A stretch of 64,000 nucleotides of DNA from Trichostrongylus colubriformis. Lineage: Eukaryota; Nematoda; Chromadorea; Rhabditida; Trichostrongylidae. Numbering within the stretch: the stretch's first letter is position 1; every line of letters begins with the position of its first letter. The notes beneath the pieces are model-generated. The model was not told the DNA's origin. It saw only the letters and a program-made list of their open reading frames with translations, and did not search any database. Positions 1-12,213 of the stretch are shown piece by piece. A program made the translations under genes and the position numbers. The stretch covers positions 47,662,591 through 47,726,590 of the forward strand of contig OZ022258.1 in NCBI GenBank assembly GCA_963978905.1, in the 5' to 3' direction.

Positions 1-69
1 TCGATGGCAGACGATGAAGAGGAAATGTCGAGAGTGTGAATTTTAACCTTCAGATTACTTCAGTGAAGA

Positions 70-205
70 AATGATCATTTCATAGCGATCATTCAAAGTT
101 AGAAGCGATAATCGGTAAAAAAACCCGGATTCAAAAGCGAGGCGCTATTCGCATCACATTCGCATCAACGCACTAACTTTCCGAGTTGTCAGCTGTGGAA
201 ATGTC
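70..205 (-). repeat. Truncated copy of dispersed repeat R
   Basis: This stretch matches 10855-10980 and the reverse complement of 30480-30600. All three share the string GTTAGAAGCGATAATCGG and the following run ending near TTTCCGAGTTG. It is a partial copy that lacks the portion carried by the two longer members. The minus-strand reading retains the peptide pattern ESGFF..LSLLT seen in the other copies. Confidence 0.7.
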
Positions 206-1456
206 ATTTGTTGTCTCAGTAGTGTATTTGATTCACTGGTGATGATGTTAAATAAGTGAAACAACACACAGCAACATACAAGTGAAACATTTAAATGAAG
301 AATCAGCGAAATGAAATCAGTGAAACATTTAAAGCAAGGTGTTATGTATGCATTGCGGCAACTGCTCCTATACCGTTAACCGAAATTGCCTTCCTTTCGG
401 TTCCTTCAACGCCATCTGTTTGCGGGAGGGGCCAGTACCTGGATTGTGGAGAGCAGCGCATAGCTTTGCTGAGAAACTAGAGCGTGCTTTCCGCAGCAAA
501 TTGCAGGGCGAACCTTTCCTTTTGATTCCTAGTCATCTACTACAATAATATTTACCACTCTGATAGTACGCCAAACCTACGTACCCTTGCTGGTGCCGTT
601 GATAAATACATACCTTCAGTCATGTGGAGCACTATGGTGCTGCATTTCTCGCAGGTATTTCTGCGAAACCTCTTCATCTTAAATAACTTATATTGATGTC
701 ATTTCAGACGTCAAACTGTTCTTCGGCATATTCCTTTCAGATACCGCGAATGGTCTGTCGCTGTAAGCGTGTGGCAGGGTTGCGTGGTCCATTTGATTTC
801 ACTCCAGGCAACTCACTTCGATACGAATTTGGTTCTCCATTGGCTTGCGTTTTACTTACTCATATTCATCCTTGGCAGAGCTTATGTAGCTGGTATTTAA
901 GCAGTTTTACAACATCTTTAGATAACACAAAATTGTCACCTGAAACTCAAAATACCCTGAAAACCAACAATTTCAACCACTTCATGAGCAGTTAAAGAAC
1001 AGCTACAAGTTACCATTGACCATTCTTCAAAGATTCATGAGCAGTTAAAGTGCAGAGGCATAGAGCCCTGCTAGTGTGATAGCTGGCTGTTATCTGTCTC
1101 ACTTCGATTCCCTCATTTCCATTTGAGTCGTAACGTTAATCAAAAACTTCGATTGCACCTTGAATTCTGTCGGTGCTCGTCTATTGATCAAAGAGTTGCT
1201 ATTGCATTATAACGCTCTTTGGCCGTTTGTAAAGCACATCGCTCGAAAAGCTTTCCGTGAACTGACCATGCTCGTTCTGGATGTACAAGGAAGCTCTCCA
1301 TCCGTTGGGAATGTTTACAACCAAGTCGTCTCAGCTGTCGTTTAATGGAAATTGAACTGGACATTCACAAGTAATTGATTCGGAACGGGTGAGTCTTCAT
1401 TAAATCCGATTCATTTTTATATCTATTTCACTCGAATTGGGAAAGCAGTCTCACAA
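206..1456. other. No gene recognised
   Basis: Short open frames occur here but none shows convincing splice-bounded coding sequence. The frame at 1160-1345 has plausible composition but lies directly against a transposon and has no supporting neighbours. Confidence 0.5.
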
Positions 1457-2537
1457 GGAAAGGACCCCAGGTCGAAGTGGCCATCCGGAATGGAATACAT
1501 ATGGTCCGACGTATTTCCGGACGCTTATCTCAAATCTACATTCCAAATTTGCAGAACGATTCTCTGAGCGGAGTTGTGGAGATTTTTTGGAAAATAAATA
1601 TTAGTCAATGGTGTGCTTGGAAGCCTATAGCACGCGAGCCACACTTAAAACCAGGTTTAGAGGTTCAAAGTACCTAATTGGACATGTTTCTAGCCAATTC
1701 GAAAATTTGATCAAGTTTCGGAAAATGATGGGCTATTGACTGGCAACCCATTCTACAAAGGAGAAGTCGTTGACCCTTGCTGATTAAATGCTCTTATTTG
1801 GCGCTTGTTACGTGCATTTAGTGCCATGGATATCTGTAATAGATGTGTTTAGGTTATCTTTGCCATGGTTGAGGATTTTTCCCAAGTCGAGCCAAAAACT
1901 CGATTCGGCTTAAAGTTTGCACAGAAGGGTAATACGACCTGCAGAGTGCGAATATCGGTTTTGTGAGTTAACGCCAAATTCGCAATCAACACGCTATGGG
2001 AGCACTGCTCACTCAAAAAAGTTGGATCGCGGAGTATTCTGCGATCTTGAAGATAAGAATAGTGAGGTTCACAGAAGAGGGACAACACTTAGGTATGTTT
2101 CTCAGACATAAAAGAGGATTATGAAATGGAAAATACCAGTGCATTCATAGTTGTGATCGGACAATATACTTGCGAAGAGTGGCAACCATCTGAACATGTC
2201 TGATCAAGAAGATCACCAAAATGAGGTGTTGTCAAAGAAGAGGTGCTTACTGTAGTCAGTAGAAAAAGTTCAACAAATTGCAAAACCAAAGCTTCCCTGA
2301 GAATCCGAACCATCACCTTCAATTTAGGAAGCCAGACACTTACCTCTCTACCACCCTGCTTCTGCCAGTCTGATGGACTGTGCCATTGAGTCGACTTTCG
2401 CCGGAAAACAGCCTTGTAACTCTGATCAGAGAATCATTCTGCAAATTTGGCCTGCAGATTCAAGATCAGCGTCCGAAAATACATTGGATCATGTGTACCC
2501 CATTGCGAGTGTCCACTTTGACCTGGGGTCCTTTCCT
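1457..2537. mobile_element. Long terminal-inverted-repeat element, copy A
   Basis: The left end (AGGAAAGGACCCCAGGTC at 1457) is repeated in inverse orientation at about 2525-2537, with inverted similarity running inward for roughly 150 bp. The interior around 1690-1970 matches the reverse complement of the interior of 48097-49157, for example GGAGAAGTCGTTGACCC. The two are about 1.08 and 1.06 kb long. No transposase frame is visible, so this is a non-autonomous element. Its interior imitates an exon at 1853-1962 (see rejected items). Confidence 0.75.
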
Positions 2538-2689
2538 TGTCAGATCAATTCCATCCTGAGAGCCACGGCTTCATCAACGTGGGATCACGAGCTTTCCCGC
2601 TATGCTATGCTGCTAGCGGCCTTGGAAATCTCGTTTAGCTGTCTGAAAATAAGGAACCCACTTATATGTACATGTTGAACGAGTACATT

Positions 2690-2775
2690 TTAAAAAAAAA
2701 CTCTATAACTCCGTTCAGGGAATCGCTTGGCAGATTTTGGAAACAGATTCGCGATAAGCGTCGGAAAACGGTAAC
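2690..2775 (-). mobile_element. Solo terminus of the copy-A element family
   Basis: The sequence from CTCTATAACTCCGTTCAGGG onward aligns with the reverse complement of the subterminal repeat at 1515-1590 (GCGGAGTTGTGGAG). It is an isolated end lying about 150 bp beyond the full copy. Confidence 0.55.
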
Positions 2776-3106
2776 ATCGTTAGTGGCCCACTGTCTCGTT
2801 TGTCTCAATTTTAAATCCTTCCCTTACAAACGATTTCTCGGAATTGTCTCCTCGCAGTTGAAATCCCAGAAGTTAGCTCACTCAGTGACGTTTCGCATGC
2901 AAACACACATCAGGAAGTGAGCATTAAATTGGATTCTGTCAACGTAATGAGCTTACCGTTCTTCGTAAAGTTTTTTTTTTTTCGTGCCCTCGGTCGTTCT
3001 GTGGCTATGATCTCAATTTCACTTCTTCTCATTACGATCAGGTTGTTAGAGGGAAATCAAAAATGACTACCGTACACTTCAGCTGGTATTGAAAAAAGGT
3101 TGGTTG

Positions 3107-3529
3107 AAGGAATCGTTCATGGAAAATGAGTTTTTTTTTGTTACCCATAGTATATTTATCTTATATTTGCCTGATGCGGGCCGCATGCAAAGCTTCACGC
3201 GAAAATGTTAATTTGGCTAAAATACAGCTTCCAAATTCTTGGCCGGGTGAGCGGGTTCTCCAAGCAAGTGCCCAGCACTTCGCCGCCTGAGACACACTTT
3301 GGAAGTAGATACTTTCGTAAACAGTCTCACTCTTCGTTCCCAAGCGCGGCGGATAACGGGACGGGGCTTTTACTCGTAGGCTCCGCCCATCCGGCCAAAA
3401 ATTTGGGGAATTGTATCTCAGCCGAAATCTCACTTTTTCTTGTGAAACTTTGCATGCAACCCTTACTAGGCAAAAACAGCATGACTACATGAGTAATAAA
3501 GAACTCGTTTTTCCGTGGACGATTCCTTT
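3107..3529. mobile_element. CCACGG-family inverted-repeat MITE, copy 1
   Basis: The left end resembles AAGGAATCGTTCATGG and the right end is CCGTGGACGATTCCTTT, its inverse. The arms run inward through GGGCCGCATGCAAAG / CTTTGCATGCAACCC and GGCTAAAATACAGC / TTGTATCTCAGCCG. The asymmetric core holds CGTAAACAGTC. No coding capacity is seen. At least 13 further full or partial members lie in the window. Confidence 0.85.
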
Positions 3530-3940
3530 AACTTGCTCAATGTGCTCTATACTTCTTGTTCTATGCCCTACCCATCCTAAACTTGTCCCATGTGACGTCG
3601 AGCTCCGCCCACCACCACGAATGCTCCACCCACTATGCCTAAGTTTTTTTCATGACTTTCACAAACTCATTCCTCACATTCATCTTTCACCCACGTTTGG
3701 GTCATATCGAACCTAATTAACAATATTTGGTCTAAAAATAGGCATAACGGTCACTCATCGTGGGTGGAGCTTAACTTGGTGCATGTGTGGTCTTTACTTC
3801 TTGTCCTTTGTCCTACCCATACCATTGTTGTCCCCATCTCCAAAGTCGTTTCTTCTATAATACTTAATTTCGTGACAGAAGGACGGACGACGACGAAGGG
3901 ACGTATGAACAGGCAAGGCGTTTTATATATACATAGTAGG
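3530..3940 (-). repeat. Dispersed GC-box repeat, inverse copy of 42555-43130
   Basis: Shared blocks with the reverse complement of 42555-43130 include ACTTGTCCC, AGCTCCGCCCACC, CTCCACCCACTATG and TTTCGTGACAGA. Two internal direct half-units are visible, each with a CTTCTTGTTC/CTTCTTGTCC TATGCCCTACCC-like start. No coding content is supported. Confidence 0.65.
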
Positions 3941-3944
3941 AGGA

Positions 3945-4772
3945 TTATTCCAGAAATATTTAAAACTCTTGTTCACTTCGAGACAGATCTAGGCAGTTCA
4001 GGAATATGGTGGAACGTTTCTAAGCTTCCTAGCAAAGTATATATTGACCCGCCAGATTCCGTGGAAAAAGCTACAATGTCCGTAGTCGATACCGACTAAG
4101 CACGCGGTGTCATCTACTGTGAGTACTCTCGCGGCACCAAAGCGATGGAAGCTTGCGACTCCATCAACTCTGCGTTGGGCAAGGGATGTGAGAGCTACAA
4201 GACCGTGCGGCGCTGGTTCGTCAGTTTCAGCAACAGCGAGATCGGTGTGAAAGACAAACCGCGCTGAGGACTGTACTGCTCCTGTGACGCGGATGGAATG
4301 CTTTTCCTGGAGGTGCTGGTACTAGGCGAGACAGTCACCGCTGCCGTAGTCACCCGCAAGCTCAAGCAGCTCGCTCTTCGAGAAAAGCGCCGGAAAGGTC
4401 ATAGCAACGCCCGCTCCCACTTCGCGAAAGTACCCACGCCAAGCTGCAGGAGTTCAGCAGGGATGTCCTGCCCACCCTCCATACTCTCCAGACATTGCCG
4501 CTTCTGACTATCACCTTACCCACCCTAATAAATCATTCCTGGCCAAGAGAAAATTTGTTGATTATGATTTGCTTGCAAGGGCGATCGCTGATTTTCCACT
4601 CTCGGAACCCAGAGTTCTGGGAGGAGGGAATCAACGATTATCCATGTGGTGGCAGAGTGCTGTCGATAACAGTGGTAAAGACGATGTTGGCTCTTTGTCG
4701 TTTGTTGAAAGAAATAACAATAAAAAGTGATGATCGGTGAAAATATCCTGCAAAACGTTTGGTACAACCTAA
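3945..4772 (+). pseudogene. Internally deleted mariner transposase relic (copy 1)
   Basis: The right end CGTTTGGTACAACCTAA abuts TA. The left end is eroded. Broken frames give mariner-type transposase fragments: an N-terminal part with GTKAMEACDSIN-like residues at about 4137-4180, then MLFLEVLVLGETVTAAVVTR at 4298-4360 and PPSILSRHCRF-like remains of the SPDxAxSDYHLF region near 4490. The middle of the protein, including the first catalytic aspartate region, is missing. The junction is at the same place as in the copy at 13570-14376. It cannot encode active enzyme. Confidence 0.8.
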
Positions 4773-4844
4773 TATTCGTATACAAGAATCGAATTGAGAT
4801 AGAGCTTTTCAAAAAAGTGGACGACGGAGGAGGGGAGGGAAGGG

Positions 4845-5140
4845 GAAGGCATCCAAGTTGGTTTGGGCGTAAGAGAGATGAAGAGCAAAGAGGCAAAGTC
4901 ACGTGAACGGGGACACAGAGAAGCAAATCAACTTTGGGTGGTAGGAAGTTCAAACGGCGCTGGTCTTCCGGACCTGTTTAAATAAGGTGGCAGGAGTTCA
5001 AACAAATTGCTATTTTTCAAGTTCTTTGATTTTTGTTCAGAATAAAGGAAATTTTTCAGTTTTCCTTCCGTAGTATCTCGTAGAGTGATCTTGAGAGGAA
5101 TCAAAACCATGAAGTTTCCGTGAACGATTCCTTTGACGTT
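4845..5140 (+). repeat. Dispersed repeat related to 15075-15365
   Basis: Similarity to 15075-15365 is clearest in GAGAGGAATCA followed by CATGAAGTTTCCGTGAACG against CGTGAAATTTTTGTAGACG. The right end, CGATTCCTTTGACG, resembles a CCACGG-family terminus, so this may be the right half of an old variant member. Confidence 0.5.
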
Positions 5141-5929
5141 CTTTGTTGGCCTGCCTTCCGAAAGGTTTCTGCATGCTTTACCAGCTGTTTCGAGAGCGAT
5201 CCAATTCAGCAGAGAAGCTCGGATAGTGTATTCAATCGTGGATTTAATGGATTCAGTGTTTTTGTTAATCTGTGTTAATGGCAGCTTTTCGACTATCGCG
5301 GTACTCCTCTCCTCAAAAACAGCCTCTCCAGAACGAGTCGACTGATTGGACCAATTGAGTTGGAACAGAAAGCGTTAACAAAAAAGTCGTGTGGTTCAGT
5401 CGCAAGAGCGGCGAAATATTTAGCTCTTTTTGCCACTTTGACTTGATTTCATGTACAGTTTATTTATTTATTTAGTTATTCATTTATCTTTTTATTAATA
5501 CACACGGAGGTGCGCCATATGTTCAGAGGAACAAATTACCAAAAACCTCAGCCCAAAAAACAAAAACAAAAACCAAGAAGGATCGAGACCATGCCGCAAG
5601 AGTGTTAAAAACCGCGCGTAAACGCGCTCTCGCTTTTGGTTGTTTTTTCGCTAAATAGTCAGTTGTGTAGGAATTTTGAAGTCCATGTCACTTCAGATAC
5701 TATTATTATTCATTCAAAGAGGACCTTTATTATTACTATTATTCATTCAATGAGAAATCTCAGTCAGCTTGAATGTGCGATTCTCGGTTTGACCTCTTTA
5801 CGGCCTTTGTTTCTAGTCTCTCGAAGGTAAACAAGCAGCTGCTTTGAGGTCTTTGTAGGAAAAAGTAAACGAATAGAATGCAGGAAGTCACCTATGAGTG
5901 CACATACATATGTACGTGCAAATATAACA
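5141..5929. other. No gene recognised
   Basis: This AT-rich stretch includes a TTTATTTATTTAG-type simple run near 5460-5500. Nothing with coding support is seen. Confidence 0.5.
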
Positions 5930-6342
5930 AGGAAAGGCCCCCTGGTCACCATTCAAGATGAGTTGTATGTGTTCCCATGTAGTCGCAAACGGGGATCTCA
6001 AATCTGCTAAACGATTCTGGGTGTGGAGCCTTTTCTGAATTACTGGTACTATTACATGGTACGTTTGGAAGTCTATTGCGCTCGAGCCAGACGTTTTCGC
6101 GCAAACATGCACCAATTTGTAGCGCGACACGTTACCAGCTGCTCCATCCGAGATCCGACAACACATCTTCTCAAGTCACATATGACCAGAGCCTGCGCCT
6201 GCGCCGTATCTTTCAGGCCCCGTAACTTCCTTCCCACAATCGTTTAGCAGATATGGAGGGCAGATTTGAGATCCTCGTTTGAAACTCTGTAGCTATATAT
6301 ACAACTCATCTTGCATGGCACGCTAACCCGGGAGCCTTCCCT
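5930..6342. mobile_element. Short inverted-repeat element of the AGGAAAGG family
   Basis: The left end AGGAAAGGCCCCCTGGTCACC is mirrored by CGGGAGCCTTCCCTT at the right. The arms share AAGATGAGTTGTATG / CAACTCATCTTGCA and AAACGGGGATCTCAAATC / GATTTGAGATCC. At 413 bp it is a shorter relative of the 48097-49157 element, whose arms are nearly the same sequence. Confidence 0.8.
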
Positions 6343-6792
6343 TGTAAGTAGTAAATCGAATGTGAGGAGCATACCATGAAGTACCAGAGCATTTTCAAGC
6401 ATTTTATACTTGGTCGTTGATAGCACGAAAAGTGACCATTATTTTTTTCAGCTTTACATATTAAAACACTAATTGTGGATTTGATTACATATACGCTGCG
6501 GCTGCAAATTATGTGAACTACTGCTATGAGATCAATTAAAACACGACATGAATAATGACCACGTTTCCATTCATGGTGAAGCTAAATCCAATTAAAGCGA
6601 AAATGAGTCCACCGCTCCCTGCACTACACCCTCTTAACATTCCTTGCCACGATTGGGGCGATTCAATAGGGAAATAGAGCTATTTTCATGGGTCACTTAT
6701 TAAAAGACCTAATTACTTTTCTGGAAATTTGTTGTTGTTCATAGCCATATAATCTGGAATGTCTGAGCGGCTTGCCTGAAAATCTTGAGCTT
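6343..6792. other. No gene recognised
   Basis: Nothing supportable was found in this stretch. Confidence 0.4.
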
Positions 6793-7015
6793 TGTGGGTG
6801 TTTCACGTTGCTGTTGACAACAAATATGGGCTTTTTGTAGATGTGTTTTTTGAGAGTGTCATTCCTGTGGATTTCATCTCGTCATCGTGTGCCTTCACGC
6901 CTTCGCTGTGGGTGTTTCACGTTGCTGTTGACAACAAATATGGGCTTTTTGTAGATGTGTTTTTTGAGAGTGTCATTCCTGTGGATTTCATCTCGTCATC
7001 GTGTGCCTTCACGCC
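6793..7015 (+). repeat. Exact two-copy tandem duplication, 114-bp period
   Basis: The run beginning TGTGGGTGTTTCACGTTGC at 6793 recurs at 6907, and about 109 bases are identical between the copies. Because 114 is a multiple of three, the open frame across it carries the same 38-residue block twice (VDNKYGLFVDVFFESV in each). The frame has no family resemblance, so I do not call it a gene. Confidence 0.85.
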
Positions 7016-7020
7016 ATGCA

Positions 7021-9763
7021 ACCAACGCATTTGATCTCTTCTCTGGACGGTCTTGTGTTGCATCTTCTCTTTTCCAGATGAATTCAATCTGTGAAATCTA
7101 TATCAACCACAGGGTTACGTGCACTTGTGACAAATTTTCGCGCGGCCGTGCGCTGCGAACGGTGCCGCGGATTTTTTCTCGTGTGATTGCGTACATTGCA
7201 ACACTTCCTTTAGAGCTCTACGCCCGAATCAATTATTTTTCAAACTAGGATTGTTATAATGTAATGCTATCATTTCTTCTACTTTTTATTTTACTATTTC
7301 GTCTTTTTAGGACACAAAAGTTATTGTTTTCAGATAATGATGAGATAAGCAGCTACTGCCTAAAAGACCTACATGGTACCACACCTTTGCGTCCTAAGCG
7401 GAATTCCAAGCGATCGCGGCAAGTTGTGCTGATGATACCGCGAGTGCGACGTCGCAAGGCGAAAATTTGTCATAAGTGTGCACGTCCCAGCCGTAGTTGG
7501 TTAAGTAAAAAACAGAGTAGAAAAGCAATATAGAAGTCTGATTAATCCTAGTTTAGATGCTGCTTGCATTCTGCTTTTTTCACATTCGTATTGACTTTTC
7601 AGTACGACTTAACCAGTGCAATGGGAAACAGGGGGCAATCGAGGTAGATTTTGGCGCTTCTGTCGTCAAATGTGTGAAACCGGATTATCGAAATTGCAAG
7701 CTTTCTGACCTGTGCGGGATTTTTTATGGATTCGTTCTGTGTACCATGTCAGCAGGAGAGGCGCCGCTTGTCACTACATCACCTCCTCTCAGAGTTTCAG
7801 TGATTTATATGAATGTGTAATACTTATATCCTTTTACTTATATGCAAGTGGACCTATGGCTGAGATTACGCCGCCTACTGGAAGTTTGTATGTAATCGTT
7901 AAAAAGTATACAAAGGCGTTTGTGGAAACCAATTAATTTCTTATGCTCCTCATTTGAATACTGAACTTTCAAGCACTTGTATTACAGGCGTATACCGCAT
8001 GGAGTGTTTAGTCTTCCGTGAAAAGCATGTAGAGTCCTAAAAAAGTGAAAAGAGTGTTTGGCTTGGGGTGCAGCTGATCCTAATGGCTCTTTTATTAGTT
8101 CACCCCCTCATGAACTTTTTGTCTTTTTTTTTGCCATCATGTTAAAGGCGGTGGTAGACGTAATGCGAGTAATGAGAACTCCCAAAGTGGCTCATGAAGA
8201 AGAGATCTACGGATCTAGGAAGACTATATGTGGCGGAATTTTAAGTGAAAGACAGTGTGTCCGGTGTTTGTCAGAGAGGTCTTGTCCTGCAGCTGCCACT
8301 TGCTTTAATTTGGCCAGACCATTTTGTTGTTGCGGTCAGCTACCTTCGGAATAAAAAGGGAAAAGCTTTTTTTTTCGAGTTTTTCACATTTTCATTCCAC
8401 CTTTCACCCAGTTCGTACCTTTATGCGCCTAGACATCCCTCTACAATAATCCCTTCATATTCGGTCCGATCTACCCCTACAAGTGGCTTTGGAGCATGCC
8501 TTAGGTTATCTTAATGGCATTTATATGTATCCACTTGTAGCATTTTGAATAATTTTTAAGCCGGGAACAACATCAGCTTGAGCGAGACGTAAATTTCCAA
8601 AAGGTGTCGTCGTAACCTTTGCTCTCACATAGAAAAGCGCTAATCTTCTGAGTACTTGAAACCCTTCACGAATACTCGCACTGCCCTTGTGACTAACGTG
8701 AAGTGCAAATGGATTTCCGTGCCCTCGAAAATCGCTCGAAGCATATTCAGAGCAGGGTGAGTAAGTCGAACTGCAAAACCGTGGAAGCTACACATCTCCA
8801 AGAAGGCTACAATTTGGTTTCACTGATATACATCGTTCACATTATTATCACAAAGCGATTTTTGCCATATAAGAATTTATTCACCCCAGCACCTATGAAT
8901 GCCGTTCTGTAACAAGCACCCTTTACTGGCGGCCGTAAGGACTAATAACCTGAAGTAACTTGGAATACATCCTCTCTTCTTTGTTTCCGCATGTAACTTT
9001 TTTTCAAATCGGTTCTATCTCCATCTCATGAATTTTATCCCACTTTGCCACTCATTTTCACGTTTTTATGTGCTCCAATTTTCATTTTATGATCTTCCTG
9101 GCCATGCGACTTCGGCTCGGATGTGAATGTAATTTCGGAAAATTTCTAAAAGACTCTCGAAAATTCAAAAGCACAAAATTTATCTCAGTAATTAGTCATC
9201 ACCACTGAGGGTGATGGAGGGCTGCTGCAGCAGGCTCTATGTTTTGATGGAATGCACAGCGACCAGATTGCTCGCCGAGTAGATGAGCCTAAATCTCGAC
9301 TTAGCAGTACTTTAGGAAAAAAACTGAATCAATCTTATGATCTCAAATAAGACCCCAATGCCGACAACTTTCCTTGATGCGTTATAAAATTTCTTTATCG
9401 CTAGCAGTTACATATCATTTCCCCGGCCAAAGAATAATTCCCTGGCCATGCGGCTTCAGCTGAGGATATGGATACGATTTCAAGATTCTCACACTCCCAA
9501 AATGCACGTTATTCTGATTCACCAATCCAGTTTTTAAGCAGTTTAATGGAATTTCGACTAATTTTTTCCTGTCATTCATCAAGATGATCTCCTTTTCGTA
9601 ATTCTCTCAAAAAAGATTGTCACGATCAGAAAACTGCTGGTGCGGCTACATGTTGATTTCGGAGATTAAACTGAAAAATGGCTGCAAATCCCAATAAATG
9701 AAGGGAACAACATCTGGGTGCGCTATTCAATTTCCTTAAGACTGAAAGGGTAAGGCAGCCCTT
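7021..9763. other. No gene recognised; weak local duplication
   Basis: Several short frames are present, for example 7264-7533 (basic, RRRKAKICHKCARPSR) and 8058-8354, but none has splice-bounded partners. A weak direct repeat links about 9090-9180 with 9440-9520 (CCTGGCCATGCG followed by CTTC.GCT). No RNA gene was recognised. Confidence 0.4.
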
Positions 9764-10235
9764 AAAGGAATCGTCCACGGAAAAAATGAGTTCATGTTTT
9801 ACCCATATATTTATGTTGTATTTCCCTGTTGTGTGCCGCATACAATGTGTCACGCGAAAAAATGCGAATTTGGCTTAGATAGAGCACTCCAAAGTCTCCG
9901 CCGGGTGGCACCTCAAAGGAGTGGGCGACGCACCTCAAAGGAGTGGGCGACGCCTCCGAGCATGTGCCAACCCCGTCGTCCGACGCGGTCGGAGACGCAT
10001 TGTAGGAGCAGAATGTTACGTAAATAGTTCCACTTTCCGTTCCCAACCCTGGTGGACGACGTTGCGAGGCTTCCACCCGGAGGCCCCGCCCACCCGACCG
10101 AAAATTGGGGGCGCTGTATCTTAGCCGAATTGTCGCTTTTTTGCCTTAAACGTTGCATGCGGTCATTATTGGGCAAATACAACATAAACGTATGAACAAC
10201 AAAGAAATTCATTTTTCCGGGGTCGATTTTTTTGA
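9764..10235. mobile_element. CCACGG-family MITE, copy 2
   Basis: The termini are AAAGGAATCGTCCACGG and TTTTTCCGGGGTCGATTTT. The arms pass through CACGCGAAAAAATGCG and GCATGCGGTCATTATTGG. The core holds a local duplication, ACCTCAAAGGAGTGGGCGAC twice in tandem near 9908-9952, that is absent from other members. Confidence 0.85.
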
Positions 10236-10759
10236 TGGTTTCACCTATGATTTGAGAATCGGTTGACTCAGTCAACTTTGAAAATCATTGACATTGAATC
10301 AGGAATGTTTTCAAATAGCGGGCAATTCCATGTGCGAGCTTTTCCAACATTCCTTCCAGGGCTTCAATGGCATGCTGAATCTTGGACGGTGTTCATGGTC
10401 AGCGACTGGTTATGCGATCAATTGCGATGATAGTGAATATTCTACGCTCGCAGGATATAAACGCTATTCAACTGAGCAATGGCTTTTCTTTGGATAAGAA
10501 CTCCACTTTTAAAGAAAACTGTTTTAGTGACGGTGAGGGGGTCTCTGAGCATCGCGTATCAGTGCTTCTGGTATTATATATTTGCTAACATATCGCAATT
10601 TGACATCTAACACCACCTCATTTCGCTCGTGGAGTCTATTATATAACATTTAGCTGTCGTTTGAGAAAAACTTCCAAAACGGCTAAAAGCTTACATTGCT
10701 CATCATGGTGACGATAGGGAACCTGACGTTGGAGTTTTCAAAAGCTTGACGACAGGCAG
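10236..10759. other. No gene recognised
   Basis: Nothing supportable was found in this stretch. Confidence 0.4.
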
Positions 10760-11290
10760 ATTGAGACTGTGTTGGTGACCAGTTTCCTTGAAGGAACCGG
10801 AAGGGGTCCGAAACAAGAGAAAAATACAAAGAAATGAGCATTTTGTAACGAACGCAGAAGGTTAGAAGCGATAATCGGTGAAAAAACCCGAATTCAAAAG
10901 TGCATCGCTGCGGTGTGTATTCGCGCCTCATTCGCACCATCGCACTGACTTTCCGAGTTGCCCGCTGTAGGAGACGGGCCGCGGTCCAACATTAGTTGTA
11001 GCACCTGACTCCCAGCGCAGTGGAGTGGCCATTCCCAACTACATTAGCATTCATGTAAGTACATCTAGAAACAGGGTAGGAAAGAATAAAGGAAAAAGTA
11101 AAAGGAAAAAGCGAATTTATAAAAGAAACATCTTCTCTTGGCACCATGCCACGGCGTCAAATTGGGAAGTTTGTGCAATGGCGGCCACTTGAACTCGTCC
11201 ACCTACCTGTTCTACCGTAGGCCAAAATTACCTCCTTCTGGTGTCTTTAATTTTGGCCCCAAAAAACCGAAACCCATCGAACAGAAAGGG
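10760..11290. repeat. Dispersed repeat R, long copy
   Basis: This is homologous, with roughly 80-85% identity by eye, to the reverse complement of 30148-30670. Shared strings include ACTACATTAGCATTCATG and GTAAGTACATCTAGAAACA. Two short frames look alike in both copies. On one strand both read GHLNS.T..LFYR.PKLP. On the other both read EYTPQR..FE.GFF..LSLLT. A third, truncated member is at 70-205. The repeat class is unknown, and no terminal inverted repeats were found. Confidence 0.75.
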
Positions 11291-11584
11291 GTTCATGTAC
11301 TCATGGGCAATCGTCTATTTAACTGAAATCTAGAGCTTCTAAATAGACTGATTTCAAAAGAAAAATCGGGGAATCGAGCCATATGGATCTGTCAGTATAG
11401 CCAGCGCAGACGATTCATTAGCACATTCCATGCCTGCCCTGTCAACTATGGCACCGCGTACGGCTCCGAGCTGGTAATATCTACCAGAAACCCTCAGATA
11501 TTTTCAGGTGTGAAGCATTTACCCACATCTCTCCTTTACTACTACACGGACATACATATTTTTCTAAGATGGATGGCTCCTTAA

Positions 11585-11869
11585 AAAGGGTTTGCAGGTG
11601 CTCACCCGTCGTCCATCACGGTCGGAAGCGCATTTCAGAAACAGAAAGGTACGTAAACAGCTCCTGTCTCCGTTCTCAACCGACCGGATGGGGCTTTTAC
11701 TCGGAGGGGCCCACTCGGCCGCGAATATGGGGGGCCATATCTCGGCCTAATTCTCACTTTTTCGCGTGAAACTTGGCATGCGACCCCTATTACCCCTAAA
11801 TACAACATAAACATAACAAACCTAAAAACTGGTAACAAAAACTCATTTTTCCGTGGACGAGTCCTTTGA
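11585..11869. mobile_element. CCACGG-family MITE, left-truncated copy 3
   Basis: The left arm is missing. The core (CACCCGTCGTCC, ACGTAAACAGCTCC) and the full right arm (TTTTTCGCGTGAAACTTGGC, then CCGTGGACGAGTCCTTTGAG) are present. Confidence 0.8.
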
Positions 11870-12211
11870 GTGCTAATTTGTCTAGCACGATTTGTTCATT
11901 CACTGGAGAATTGTAGCCCATTGTGTCTCACTTTCTGCTTCAAGTTCGTTCTTCCCCTTACATAAGCCTTTCCGTATTTTGTACTCTTACTTCGTTTTCT
12001 ATGTAACAATATGACGTGTTCTATGTTACAGTATGACCCTTATTTCAAATCGTAGTGATGATCCACTTCCCTGAAACAAAGGGCAGCCCTGGTCCCCCTG
12101 GAGAATAGGGTGTGCTTGCTCAAGCCGGGTGCGATATTGAGCACCGTCCAATCGCATTTCGACTTCTCTCACTGCCCTTGTTTGATGCTATCTCTATGAC
12201 TCTGGAAATAT
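11870..12211. other. No gene recognised
   Basis: Nothing supportable was found between the MITE and the fold-back mariner element. Confidence 0.4.
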
Positions 12212-12213
12212 TA

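Noticed and set aside
1853..1962. Exon-like stretch (acceptor GTGTTTAG, donor GTGAGT; peptide EDFSQVEPKTRFGLKFAQKG)
   Set aside because: The same sequence, in inverse orientation and without an open frame, lies inside the related transposable element at 48097-49157, so it is element interior.
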